Below, one piece after another: positions 1-8,010 of a stretch of DNA of 28,658 nucleotides. Origin of the DNA: RGIG1918 sp964570895. GTDB lineage: Bacteria > Cyanobacteriota > Vampirovibrionia > Gastranaerophilales > Gastranaerophilaceae. Below the pieces are notes generated by a model, which was not told where the DNA came from, made no database searches, and saw only the letters and a program-made list of their open reading frames with translations. The stretch spans positions 1 through 28,658 of the forward strand of contig CAZMZD010000017.1 in NCBI GenBank assembly GCA_964570895.1, in the 5' to 3' direction. The stretch's first letter is position 1. Each line of letters starts with the position of its first letter. Made by a program: the position numbers and the translations under genes.

Positions 1-2
1 AA

Positions 3-3000
3 GTATCACAATTAGTTGGTATGCGTGGTTTGATGGCAGACGCACAAGGTCAAATCATCGACTTGCCGATTAAAGCAAACTTTAAAGAAGGCTTGTCAGT
101 TACAGAATACATCATTTCATCATACGGTGCTCGTAAAGGTCTTGTAGACACGGCGCTTAAAACAGCTGACTCCGGTTACTTAACAAGAAGACTCGTTGAC
201 GTAGCGCAAGATGTTATCATTAGAGCTGAAGACTGCCACACTGAAAAATCAATTAGATTGACAGGTATCCTAGATGGCGAACAAGTTATTGTTCCGCTTC
301 ACGCAAGACTTCTTGGCAGAACTGTTGCTCAAGATGTGCTTGATAACGATGGCAATGTTGTTATCAAGAAAAACACAACAATTGACAGAAAAGACTTAGA
401 AATTATCAAAAAGCTAGATTTAAAAGAACTTGATGTTCGCTCAACTCTTACTTGCGAACTTGAATATGGCGTTTGCCAAAAATGCTACGGCTGGGCAATG
501 ACCACTCAAAAAATCGTTGATATTGGCGAAGCAATTGGTATTATCGCTGCTCAATCAATCGGTGAACCTGGTACACAGTTAACAATGAGAACATTCCACA
601 CAGGCGGTGTATTTAAAGGCGCCGGTGCTAAAAAAGAAATTTTATCACCAATCGATGGTACAGTTAAAGGTAAAATCGTTTCAAGAGAATTCCGTACTCG
701 TCACGGTGAAGTCGTAAATCTTTTAAACAAAGAAGCTGATATCGTAATTGAAGGCGCTAAAGGCAAATCAGAAAAAGTGCACTTGCCAATCAACGCAACA
801 GTTCTTGTTAAAGATGGCGAAAAAGTTAAAAAAGGACAAGCTCTTTGCGAATACGAACCAACAGGCGCAGGAGATGGTTCTCGTTTAACAGAACGTGCAT
901 ACAAAGATATTACATCTGATATTTCAGGCGAAGTGTTATTCCAAGACTTCGTTGCAGACGAAAAGAAAGACAGACAAGGCAACGTTTCTAGAATTTCGAA
1001 CAAATCTGGTGTTGTTTGGGTTCTAGGTGGCGATGTTTATACATTACCAATCGGTTCAAAAGTGTTTGTTTCAGACGGCCAAAAAATTAAAAAAGGCGAA
1101 AAATTAGCTGAAACATTAATTCTATCTGAACACGGCGGTGAAGTTCGCGTTGGCAATTCTTTAGAAATTGAAGAAGTTAAATTTGACGGTAAGAAAATTA
1201 AGAAAATTGTTGCCGGCAAAGAACTTACAATCGTTATCGCTTCAATTCAACCGGCAAACGCAACATTTGAACAAACTAAAAAAGAACAAATTTGGAATGT
1301 CGATAAAGCAAATGAAAAATATATCGTTAAATGCCCTGTTGATACAACAGTTGAAAACGGCATGATTATTGCAGAACTTATTGACGATGAATACAAAGTA
1401 ACTTCATCAGGTGAAATTCGCTACAATGGCATTGAAGTTGACGAAAACCAAGTAATTACAAAAGCTGGTCAAATCGTCTTCATTCCTGAAGAAATTCACC
1501 AAATTTCAAAAGATGCTTCATTAAAAATCGTTGAATCAGGAACTTATGTTGAAGCCGGAACAGAAGTTGTGAAAGACCTTTACACTCACATTTCAGGTAT
1601 TGTAAACATAAAAGAATTTAACGATATTATTCACGAAGTTGTTATTCGCCCAGGTAAATTAATTACACTTGACAGCATTAACGACTTAGAAGTTGAAGAA
1701 AACGAAGTAATTAAAGCGGGTACTGTTGTATCAGGCAAAATCAAAGCAGAAGAAGATTCAATCGTTACAATTTTAGAATCTGATTCAGAACTCGAAATTG
1801 ACGATTTAGACGAAGATATGCACGACGATACAATGGAAGAAGAAAACCTTGATAAACAACAAATTCAAGTGTTAATCAGACCTGTTCAAACATTTGATAT
1901 CGCTCCTAAAGAAGTATCAATTGAATTTAACACAACTGATGAATCAATTGAAATTCTTCCACTTACACAATTGCAATTCAAAGATAACGCAAGAGTTAGA
2001 AACCTTGATGGCGCAGTTCTTACTCGCACAAGCTTAGTTCTTTCAATGAGTGGTTACTTAAGCCACTTAAAAGGTTTAGTGGAACTCGATAAAGACAATA
2101 GCTTGAAAATCGTTGTTCTTGAAACATTGATTGTTAGACGTGACAACGATGACAACACAAAAACAATCTCTTCAACTCAAACAGAACTTCTTGTTGAAGA
2201 TGGTCAAATAATCGAGCCAAAAGCTCCTGTTACAAAAACTCAAGTATTGTCTGTAAACAATGCGGTAGCAAGCATTAAGAGTGAAGACAAAGAATTAAGA
2301 AGATTGCTCTTAATCAGCGAAAACAACGAACAAGTTGTTGAAGTTAAATCTAAACCATGTGTGAAAGTTGGTCAATTAGTTAAACTTGATGACGCAATCA
2401 CATCATCAGGCGAAGTTAGCCCAATTTCGGGTATGGTTACAAAAGTTAGCGCAAACGCTGTTACAATCAGAGTTGGCAGACCTCACTTAATCAGCGCAGG
2501 TACTTCACTTCAAGTTGACAACAGCGCGCTCATCCTTAGAGGCGACTTGCTTGCAACACTTGTTTACGAAAAACAAAAAACAGGCGACATCGTTCAAGGT
2601 TTGCCTCGTGTTGAAGAATTACTCGAAGCAAGAAAACCAAAGGATTGCGCTATCGTTGCTGAAGAAGACGGCGTAATTGAAATTACAAATGAAGACGATG
2701 TTAAAACCTTATATCTTGTAAACGAAAACGGAAGACAAGAAATCAAATTCCCAATCGAATCAAGCATAATCGTTCTTGACGGTCAAAAAATTACAAAAGG
2801 CACACCTTTGACATCTGGCCCACTCAACCCACACGATGTTATCAGATTAAAAGGCGCAGCTTACGCTCAACAATATCTTGTAGACGAAGTTCAAAGAGTA
2901 TATCGTTCACAAGGCGTTGAAATTGCTGATAAACACGTCGAAGTAATTGTTCGTCAAATGATTAAAAAAGTTAAAGTTGTTGACTCCGGTTCAACAAGAT

Positions 3001-3416
3001 TGCTTCCGGGTGAACTTGTAGACCTCAAAGAAGTTGAAGCACAAAACGAAGCGATTAAAAACAACGAAAATGCTCAACTTGCAACTTACGAACCACTACT
3101 TTTGGGTATTACAAAAGCAAGCTTGAACACTGAAAGCTTCATTTCAGCAGCTTCATTCCAAGAAACAACAAGAATTTTGACAGAAGCAGCTGTTGAAGGT
3201 AAAAAAGACCAACTTAGAGGCTTAAAAGAAAACGTAATTATTGGTCGCTTAATTCCTGCAGGTACAGGTTATTACCACTTAATCAATGCAAGCGAAGAAA
3301 AAGAACAAGAAGAATTACGTCGTCAACAACAAAAAAATCAAGCTAGAAAACCATCTGCAATTTTAGAAGAAATTGAAGGTATGTTCGGAACGCCTGATTT
3401 TTCAATTGACGAATAA
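3..3416 (+). CDS. rpoC: DNA-directed RNA polymerase subunit beta' (C-terminal part, 5'-truncated by window edge), cyanobacterial type with giant SI3-like insertion
   Basis: Catalytic beta' subunit of RNA polymerase. The reading frame is open to the left edge (VSQLVG precedes the first Met at 21), so the true start lies outside. Counting from that Met, the zinc-site cysteines are C72, C145, C152 and C155. The trigger-loop segment follows, with MRTFHTGG at 189-196 and its catalytic His at 193. The conserved GLPRVEELLEARKPKD returns only near residue 860. The roughly 650 residues between are a large insertion rich in repeated 'dGqkvkkGe' barrel motifs, with an acidic patch near residues 585-612. 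E. coli has a 188-residue SI3 at this place; cyanobacterial RpoC2 has a very large one. The flanking sequence is also near-identical to cyanobacterial RpoC2. Whether the gene is split (rpoC1/rpoC2) or whole cannot be seen here. It is followed 11 bp later by a small secreted-protein gene. Confidence 0.96.
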   Translation, partial: VSQLVGMRGLMADAQGQIIDLPIKANFKEGLSVTEYIISSYGARKGLVDTALKTADSGYLTRRLVDVAQDVIIRAEDCHTEKSIRLTGILDGEQVIVPLHARLLGRTVAQDVLDNDGNVVIKKNTTIDRKDLEIIKKLDLKELDVRSTLTCELEYGVCQKCYGWAMTTQKIVDIGEAIGIIAAQSIGEPGTQLTMRTFHTGGVFKGAGAKKEILSPIDGTVKGKIVSREFRTRHGEVVNLLNKEADIVIEGAKGKSEKVHLPINATVLVKDGEKVKKGQALCEYEPTGAGDGSRLTERAYKDITSDISGEVLFQDFVADEKKDRQGNVSRISNKSGVVWVLGGDVYTLPIGSKVFVSDGQKIKKGEKLAETLILSEHGGEVRVGNSLEIEEVKFDGKKIKKIVAGKELTIVIASIQPANATFEQTKKEQIWNVDKANEKYIVKCPVDTTVENGMIIAELIDDEYKVTSSGEIRYNGIEVDENQVITKAGQIVFIPEEIHQISKDASLKIVESGTYVEAGTEVVKDLYTHISGIVNIKEFNDIIHEVVIRPGKLITLDSINDLEVEENEVIKAGTVVSGKIKAEEDSIVTILESDSELEIDDLDEDMHDDTMEEENLDKQQIQVLIRPVQTFDIAPKEVSIEFNTTDESIEILPLTQLQFKDNARVRNLDGAVLTRTSLVLSMSGYLSHLKGLVELDKDNSLKIVVLETLIVRRDNDDNTKTISSTQTELLVEDGQIIEPKAPVTKTQVLSVNNAVASIKSEDKELRRLLLISENNEQVVEVKSKPCVKVGQLVKLDDAITSSGEVSPISGMVTKVSANAVTIRVGRPHLISAGTSLQVDNSALILRGDLLATLVYEKQKTGDIVQGLPRVEELLEARKPKDCAIVAEEDGVIEITNEDDVKTLYLVNENGRQEIKFPIESSIIVLDGQKITKGTPLTSGPLNPHDVIRLKGAAYAQQYLVDEVQRVYRSQGVEIADKHVEVIVRQMIKKVKVVDSGSTRLLPGELVDLKEVEAQNEAIKNNENAQLATYEPLLLGITKASLNTESFISAASFQETTRILTEAAVEGKKDQLRGLKENVIIGRLIPAGTGYYHLINASEEKEQEELRRQQQKNQARKPSAILEEIEGMFGTPDFSIDE

Positions 3417-3427
3417 GGAAAAAATCA

Positions 3428-3901
3428 ATGAAAAAAGTATTCATAACAGCATTATTTAGCTTAATATTATGCGCAACAAGCGCAATAGCAGCAAGCGAAA
3501 GTGATGCTGTTATGAAGTTTTTCGACAGCTTTGTGCAAGCGTCTAATACATACGATAAAAGTATGGAAAATTACTTCTTGCCAAACACAAAAATTGAAAG
3601 AGTTGTAATTAAGCCTGATAAGACCAAAGCTTCGCTCGTTATTCCTATGAGTGAATATAAAGCGCAACTTAAAAAAGGCGCAGTGGTTGCAAAAGCTGTT
3701 AAATATAGAAACGCTTTTAAGGATAGAAAAATAACAAAAGTGGGCTCTGATTACAAAATTACGGCACTTAGATATGCAAACGCCGATAAAGTTGGTTTGC
3801 CTTGCTATTATGTAATTACAAAAATCGGCAAAGATTACAAAATTAAAACTGAAAGCTGGGAAACAAAACAACAAGGTTTCCTTAAATACATAAAAGAATA
3901 A
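3428..3901 (+). CDS. Small secreted protein of unknown function (possible NTF2-like fold)
   Basis: 157 aa with a clear N-terminal signal peptide: MKK, a hydrophobic stretch at residues 4-20, and an A-I-A site giving likely cleavage after A21. The mature part is about 136 aa, lysine-rich, alpha/beta in pattern, and contains a single Cys in a 'LPCYYVITKIGKDYKI' strand segment. Its size and alternating pattern resemble the NTF2/SnoaL-like fold, but that is a guess. The start is supported by AAGGAAAA just upstream. It sits 11 bp after the rpoC stop and before a strong terminator, so it is probably the last gene of the RNA polymerase transcript. It likely acts in the periplasm or outside the cell. 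Function not recognised. Confidence 0.85.
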   Translation: MKKVFITALFSLILCATSAIAASESDAVMKFFDSFVQASNTYDKSMENYFLPNTKIERVVIKPDKTKASLVIPMSEYKAQLKKGAVVAKAVKYRNAFKDRKITKVGSDYKITALRYANADKVGLPCYYVITKIGKDYKIKTESWETKQQGFLKYIKE

Positions 3902-3930
3902 ACTTAACAAAAGTTAACAAAATAATTCAA

Positions 3931-3968
3931 ATATAGAGCGGGTTTCAAGGACTCGCTCTATATTTTAT
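3931..3968 (+). terminator. Rho-independent terminator closing the rpoC transcript
   Basis: A perfect 10-bp stem ATATAGAGCG / CGCTCTATAT (3931-3940 with 3954-3963) is followed by a T-rich run. It lies 29 bp after the stop of the secreted-protein gene and separates the rpoC transcript from the next gene. Confidence 0.85.
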
Positions 3969-4010
3969 TTATAGCCACTCTACTACAACACTAGAATTTT
4001 GCTTGAGGTG

Positions 4011-4019
4011 TGATATACT
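4011..4019 (+). promoter_or_regulatory. Extended -10 promoter element for the 95-aa gene
   Basis: TGATATACT is an extended -10 (TGnTATACT), about 40 bp before the start codon at 4059. No convincing -35 is visible, which is usual for extended -10 promoters. The same arrangement (TGATATAAT) occurs before the acyl-CoA ligase gene at 8716. Confidence 0.5.
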
Positions 4020-4058
4020 CAATATATAAAATGTATTGCTGTAAAATAAAGGTGTGTT

Positions 4059-4346
4059 ATGTATCTAGAGTACAAAATTGATGAGCTAAATGTTGAAAAT
4101 GCTTGGTTAACAACTCTCTACGATTTAATAGACGAGCTTAATTGCAAGTGCCAAACATTATTTCAAGAAACATACAATACGGAAAGAAGATGCTTTTCAC
4201 AAACAAGAACCATAAAAATCAGGGGCTCTGAATCAATGCTCACTTGGCTAAAGCTTAGAATGGAAAGATACGCACACTTTATACAATCGCTAAATTCAAG
4301 GCTCGATGTGATGAGCTCGCAAATTATATTTGAAGATAACGCATAA
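4059..4346 (+). CDS. Hypothetical 95-aa protein
   Basis: Small, helix-rich soluble protein with no signal peptide or membrane segment. It has Cys at a CKC pair (around residues 29-31) and one more at about 45, and is otherwise rich in charged and aromatic residues. An AAAGGTG ribosome site precedes the ATG. It is an isolated single gene with its own extended -10 promoter upstream and its own strong terminator 2 bp after the stop. Not recognised; the complete transcription unit argues that it is real. Confidence 0.7.
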   Translation: MYLEYKIDELNVENAWLTTLYDLIDELNCKCQTLFQETYNTERRCFSQTRTIKIRGSESMLTWLKLRMERYAHFIQSLNSRLDVMSSQIIFEDNA

Positions 4347-4347
4347 C

Positions 4348-4375
4348 AAAAAGCTCCTTTATTAAGGAGCTTTTT
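4348..4375. terminator. Bidirectional Rho-independent terminator
   Basis: A 12-bp perfect stem AAAAAGCTCCTT / AAGGAGCTTTTT (4348-4359 with 4364-4375) with a 4-nt loop gives a T-run on both strands. It serves the 95-aa gene (+) and the HEAT-repeat gene (-), which converge here. Confidence 0.93.
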
Positions 4376-4401
4376 AAGTATTGTTGTTATTACATTCGGA
4401 A

Positions 4402-5256
4402 TTAAATCAAGGCTGGTTTTTTAACAGGTGTTGCTCCCGGGATTGCTTCCCAATTAGCAGCCATGATTTTTTTGAAAGATTTAAGAGCTGTGTCTTCAAG
4501 CTCGCCTAATTCTTGAGCTTTAATAATTAATTCACGAAGAGGCATAAGTGCTCTTGTATCTCTAAGAACACCAAGAGCTGCAGCGGCGCCTGCACGAACT
4601 AAGTCATTTTCTTTTTCATCTTTCATAACTTCAATGAGAGCAGGAACAGCTTTTGTGTCGCCCAATTTGCCAAGAGAAGTAACGGCGTAAATTCTAACAT
4701 TTACCCATTCGTCTTTTAACATTTTAATTACAAGCTCAACACATTTTTTGTTACCGATTTCACCCAAAGCTCTAGTAGCGTCACATCTAACATTCACTTT
4801 TTCATGGAATAAAACTTCCATTAACGAATCTGTAGCGATGTCGCCAATTTCAATTAAAGCATCTGTTGCTGTAATGCAAACTTGTGGGTTTTCATCATTT
4901 AAAGCTTCAACTAGTGGTTCAACAACGATTTCGCCGCCGAGTCTGCCAAGTGCACGAGCTGCACGAACTCTAACGTCAACGTTTCTATCTTCTCTAAGAG
5001 ATTCAATGAGCGGAACAGTGGCGGTAGTATCGCCTAATTCGCCCAAAGCTCTTGCTGCATAAAGACGAACTGAGCCATTTTTATCATTTTTTAAAACATT
5101 TATCAAAGGATACACTGCTTTAAAATCGCCCATTTCGCCTAAAATACGGGCAGCATTGTATCGAACTTTTTCTGAATTACTTGTTTCTAAATCGTTGATT
5201 AATTCTTCAAATGATTTTTTCGCTTGTTTCTTCCTGTTGTTCACACTAATTGTCAT
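4402..5256 (-). CDS. HEAT-repeat protein (PBS-lyase HEAT-like)
   Basis: 284 aa made almost wholly of about seven tandem HEAT-like repeats of 30-32 residues, from roughly residue 16 to 245. The recurring core is VR..AARALGELGD..AV.PLI..L. This is the pattern of PBS-lyase-type HEAT repeats found in phycobilisome lyases and in many bacterial scaffold proteins. The repeats form an alpha-solenoid that typically binds other proteins. No catalytic residues are evident and no phycobiliprotein genes are nearby, so a lyase role is unlikely. The start is set by GGAAGGAAATTT just before the ATG. It is a single cytoplasmic gene sharing a terminator with the 95-aa gene. Partner unknown. Confidence 0.9.
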   Translation of the reverse strand: MTISVNNRKKQAKKSFEELINDLETSNSEKVRYNAARILGEMGDFKAVYPLINVLKNDKNGSVRLYAARALGELGDTTATVPLIESLREDRNVDVRVRAARALGRLGGEIVVEPLVEALNDENPQVCITATDALIEIGDIATDSLMEVLFHEKVNVRCDATRALGEIGNKKCVELVIKMLKDEWVNVRIYAVTSLGKLGDTKAVPALIEVMKDEKENDLVRAGAAAALGVLRDTRALMPLRELIIKAQELGELEDTALKSFKKIMAANWEAIPGATPVKKPALI

Positions 5257-5725
5257 AAATTTCCTTCCGGTATATTAATTTAACTTCCTACACTCTTTAT
5301 AAAAAACTTATTGGGTTAAAAAATTGACCTTATTTTGGGTTTTTATTCTTATTTATTTACAATTCTTAAAAAATTAATAAGAGTAAAAAGAACACTTTAT
5401 GTATTCAATATAACATTTTTTTTGAAGTTTGTCGCTACATTATTTGATTTAGATAATAAAAAAGTGTGTTTATTTTTTAAAACTTAAATCTCATTCGAAT
5501 TTCAGGATATGTCGATTTTAACATTTCTTAACAAAAAATTATACTTTAATGCAAAAATAAAATACTAAAAATTCGAAAAATCTATAAAAAAATTATGTTA
5601 AGAAATGTAAACGGCAAAACTAGCGCCCCACAAGGGTTTTTAAAAAAACTTTAAATAAATAGGCAATTATTCAAAGTGTATAACGTTTATATATACAAGA
5701 GAGATAAATTTTAAGAGAGGTCGCT
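5257..5725. other. 469-bp gene-free AT-rich divergent intergenic region
   Basis: Lies between the divergently transcribed HEAT-repeat gene and glycine-zipper gene. I see no coding frame, tRNA or recognisable riboswitch. It must contain the promoters for both flanking genes; several AT-rich -10-like hexamers exist, but none stands out enough to call. The most structured part is the inverted repeat at 5521-5608, followed by a short GC island (GCGCCCCACAAGGG, about 5624-5637) before a T-run. Confidence 0.6.
5521..5608. repeat. Perfect 13-bp inverted repeat with 62-bp spacer
   Basis: ACATTTCTTAACA (5521-5533) is the exact reverse complement of TGTTAAGAAATGT (5596-5608). The 62-bp spacer is very AT-rich. 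It may be a pair of binding sites for one regulator, or a transcript hairpin ahead of the glycine-zipper gene. A near copy, ACATTCTTAACAAAA, lies at 16536-16550, just ahead of the cobalamin riboswitch. Confidence 0.6.
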
Positions 5726-6136
5726 ATGACAAACGGAGTAGTTCAAGCAAACACAAACGATATTTACAAAACATCGGTATCAAATTCAACAAGCGGGAAT
5801 GGAACTTGCAGTTGCAATCATACATCAAGCGGTTCGCCATCAATCTTTATGGAAAATGATATGGGCGTTAAAATGGTGAACCCAACATACGCAAGCTACT
5901 CAACAGATAGCTGGATAAATAACAATAATAATTATTGGACAAGACAACAAGATATGGAATATCAAATATATCAACAACAACGTTCGGACAAATGTGCAAA
6001 AACAGGCGGGCTCGCAGGTGTTGCAGCAGGTGCGGCAATCGGTTCAGTTGTAGGTTTTCCGATTGGAACGGTTGTTGGCGGCATAGTTGGCGGCATTGCA
6101 GGTCTTGTTGGTGGTAAATTATTTGCAAACATGTAA
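5726..6136 (+). CDS. Glycine-zipper protein of unknown function
   Basis: 136 aa. The N-terminal ~90 residues are Ser/Asn/Thr/Gln-rich and polar, with a CSC pair at about residues 28-30 and a poly-Asn stretch. The last ~45 residues are a hydrophobic glycine zipper: many small residues with G every 3-4 positions (GGLAGVAAGAA, GTVVGGIVGG), enough for one hairpin of two membrane helices. Such segments occur in outer-membrane glycine-zipper proteins and in pore-forming class II bacteriocins. There is no standard N-terminal signal peptide. GAGAGG precedes the start. A second small gene follows 9 bp later and shares the terminator at 6540. Function not assigned. Confidence 0.8.
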   Translation: MTNGVVQANTNDIYKTSVSNSTSGNGTCSCNHTSSGSPSIFMENDMGVKMVNPTYASYSTDSWINNNNNYWTRQQDMEYQIYQQQRSDKCAKTGGLAGVAAGAAIGSVVGFPIGTVVGGIVGGIAGLVGGKLFANM

Positions 6137-6145
6137 GAAGGAAAT

Positions 6146-6508
6146 ATGGAAAATTCAATAGGAAAAATTGAATATAAACAAGCGGAAAAGTTGCAAAAGA
6201 ATAATACAAGCAACCCATTTACACAAGGAAAAACAGATAGTGCAAGCATTTTCTTAAATCAGCAAACCGCTTCTAAGGCACAAGCTTATAGCTCTGACAC
6301 TATTTCAAGCGCAGAAGCAAAATACATTGCAGAGCAAATGAAAAATGAAAAAAGCTGGTTTTCAACCCTTGCAGACAAATTCACAAAAACAATGAAAAAA
6401 GAAAAAACTTCATCAGAAAATATTAAATCAGAAGATAAACAAGAAAAATTAACTGTCGAAACAAATGCAAATTCAGACACATCCGGTCAAGCATTTGACG
6501 CAGAATAA
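6146..6508 (+). CDS. Hypothetical hydrophilic 120-aa protein, partner of the glycine-zipper gene
   Basis: 120 aa, rich in Lys, Glu, Ser, Thr and Gln, with no membrane segment, signal peptide or cysteine. The middle (about residues 50-95) is likely helical, while the ends look disordered. GAAGGAAAT gives a good ribosome site. It begins 9 bp after the glycine-zipper stop and ends about 30 bp before a strong terminator, so the two form one transcript. It could be a chaperone, immunity or structural partner; nothing in the sequence decides. Confidence 0.75.
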   Translation: MENSIGKIEYKQAEKLQKNNTSNPFTQGKTDSASIFLNQQTASKAQAYSSDTISSAEAKYIAEQMKNEKSWFSTLADKFTKTMKKEKTSSENIKSEDKQEKLTVETNANSDTSGQAFDAE

Positions 6509-6539
6509 ATAGTAGTTAAGGAAGGAAGAAGGAAAGTGT

Positions 6540-6565
6540 ATAACCCCATTTGGGGTTATTTTTTT
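6540..6565 (+). terminator. Rho-independent terminator of the glycine-zipper operon
   Basis: An ATAACCCC / GGGGTTAT stem (6540-6547 with 6552-6559), a 4-nt loop and a run of Ts. The T-run reaches into the 3' end of the oppositely oriented thioredoxin-like gene, whose stop lies at 6564-6566. Confidence 0.9.
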
Positions 6566-6866
6566 ATTTTGGGATATATTTTAAAAACTTATCAAGCAAT
6601 TGTTCTTTTGTGCGAAAGCCTGAAAATCGCGTGTGCTCAACCCCATTATTAAAAATAATAAAAGTTGGGAACGAAAGAATGTCAAACTCTTCAATTAAAT
6701 CAGGAGAGTTTTGCGAATTAACCTTTCCAATCCAAAGATTTTCCATCTCATCAAGAACTTGTTTTTGTTGAATACAATAAGGGCAAGTCGGCATATAAAA
6801 TTCAACAACTTTAATACCCCTTTTAATCGCCTCACTAAAATTATTATTATCTAATTCGACTATCAT
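6564..6866 (-). CDS. Thioredoxin-like protein with CPYC active site
   Basis: 100 aa, the size of a single thioredoxin domain. The N-terminal strand (VVEFYMPTCPYC) carries a CPYC redox motif at about residues 29-32, and a cis-proline segment (SFPTFIIFNNG) follows in the expected place. Classical thioredoxins have CGPC; CPYC is the glutaredoxin-type motif, but the overall layout here is thioredoxin. It probably reduces or isomerises disulfides in the cytoplasm. I place the start at the ATG (6866), because AAGAGGTG lies just upstream and overlaps the earlier in-frame GTG at 6872. Single gene, convergent with the glycine-zipper operon. Confidence 0.88.
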   Translation of the reverse strand: MIVELDNNNFSEAIKRGIKVVEFYMPTCPYCIQQKQVLDEMENLWIGKVNSQNSPDLIEEFDILSFPTFIIFNNGVEHTRFSGFRTKEQLLDKFLKYIPK

Positions 6867-6964
6867 AAGCACCTCTTTGAAAATATAGTGTAAGAAGAGA
6901 AAAATAATATTGGTCTGTATGTAAAGAAATATAGGCTATTAAAGTTTAAGGAAAAATTTTGTTT

Positions 6965-6970
6965 TATAAT
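6965..6970 (+). promoter_or_regulatory. Consensus -10 box very close to a start codon
   Basis: TATAAT ends only 8 bp before the ATG at 6979. If it is used, transcription would begin about 1-3 nt before the start codon, giving an almost leaderless mRNA. No ribosome-binding site is seen in those 8 bp. Confidence 0.4.
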
Positions 6971-6978
6971 TAAATAAG

Positions 6979-8010
6979 ATGAAAATTGCCAGCATAGACA
7001 AAAAACATAATCAAAATTTTCAAGGATGCAAATTAAATTCCAAAAAGCTTTTAAAGGTATTAAAGTTTGCGTCAGATAAAAGCGCGCTTATAACAGCGGG
7101 CACGTCTGTTGCTTTTTCTGCCGTGCTTCGCCCAGCCGTCACAATGTTAACGCCCGACACACCGGAGCGCGATAAAAAATATGCTGCCGCAAAATCTTTA
7201 GCTTCAGCTGTTGCTATTTTTACGACAACAACTTTTTTTTCAAAAAAAATTAACTCCGCGCTCGATTTAATTACAAAAAACAAAAACAAATATTTAACAC
7301 AAAAAACAATAGATATTTTGAAAGATGGCGCCAAAACTCTTGACGAATCAGAAAAATATCAAACACTTGAACAGCTAATGAGACAATCGCCGGAGTTGTT
7401 GTCAGTTGTTCCAAAACTATTTTTAACAAGCATTTTAATCACTCCTTTTGCAAATCTGCTTTTGAAAAATAAAAATTCTAAAGCGGAAACGTCGAAGAAC
7501 AACCCCGCAAAAACAGAATTAAAAAACGACAAGCAAGCTTTCAAGGGAAAAGGCAGTAAAAAAACCGCTGAAATTCTTGCAAAAATTATGAACAATGAAA
7601 AAGTGCAAGATTTTTCAGGGAAAATAAAGGGAAAAAGAGCAATAGAATATGCGATGTATCTAAAAGACTTTGTGGCGACTTTGGTTTTTGCAGGATTTGT
7701 AAAAATTAATAAAACGATTGACCAAAAAGACAAAGGTAATTTAATCGCAAACACAGCAGTATCAACGGTTTTGTGCACAGCGGGTTCAATTGCTATCAAC
7801 AAAAGTTTGGAAGCCCCCTTGGCAAAATTAGAGAAGCAATTTAGAATGGCAAATACGGGCGATGTGCTTGTTGAAAAATACATAAACGGCGCAAAAGTCA
7901 TAAAAAATTCGCTCATTCTAAGCGTGCTTTATTATGGCGTTTTGCCTATGATATCGACATATATGGGAAGCAAAATTTCTAACAATAAAAATGCTGATAA
8001 ACAAAGTTAA
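6979..8010 (+). CDS. Unknown multi-pass membrane protein
   Basis: 343 aa, Lys-rich with about four hydrophobic segments: around residues 35-55, 68-88 (ASAVAIFTTTTFF), 140-160 and 255-275, plus a last one near 310-330. A charged, Lys-rich loop lies at about 165-205. The N-terminus carries a short NFQG motif, reminiscent of the LFKG in the 418-aa protein at 15203-16459. It is preceded by a TATAAT box with almost no leader. Its 3' end overlaps the pnuC-like gene by 20 bp, so the two are probably translated together. Not recognised. Confidence 0.78.
   Translation: MKIASIDKKHNQNFQGCKLNSKKLLKVLKFASDKSALITAGTSVAFSAVLRPAVTMLTPDTPERDKKYAAAKSLASAVAIFTTTTFFSKKINSALDLITKNKNKYLTQKTIDILKDGAKTLDESEKYQTLEQLMRQSPELLSVVPKLFLTSILITPFANLLLKNKNSKAETSKNNPAKTELKNDKQAFKGKGSKKTAEILAKIMNNEKVQDFSGKIKGKRAIEYAMYLKDFVATLVFAGFVKINKTIDQKDKGNLIANTAVSTVLCTAGSIAINKSLEAPLAKLEKQFRMANTGDVLVEKYINGAKVIKNSLILSVLYYGVLPMISTYMGSKISNNKNADKQS

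Noticed and set aside
3904..3920. Tandem TTAACAAAA repeats resembling PhoP/Pho-box half-sites
   Set aside because: They sit between a stop codon and that transcript's own terminator, far from any promoter, and the 10-bp period with only two units is weak in AT-rich DNA.
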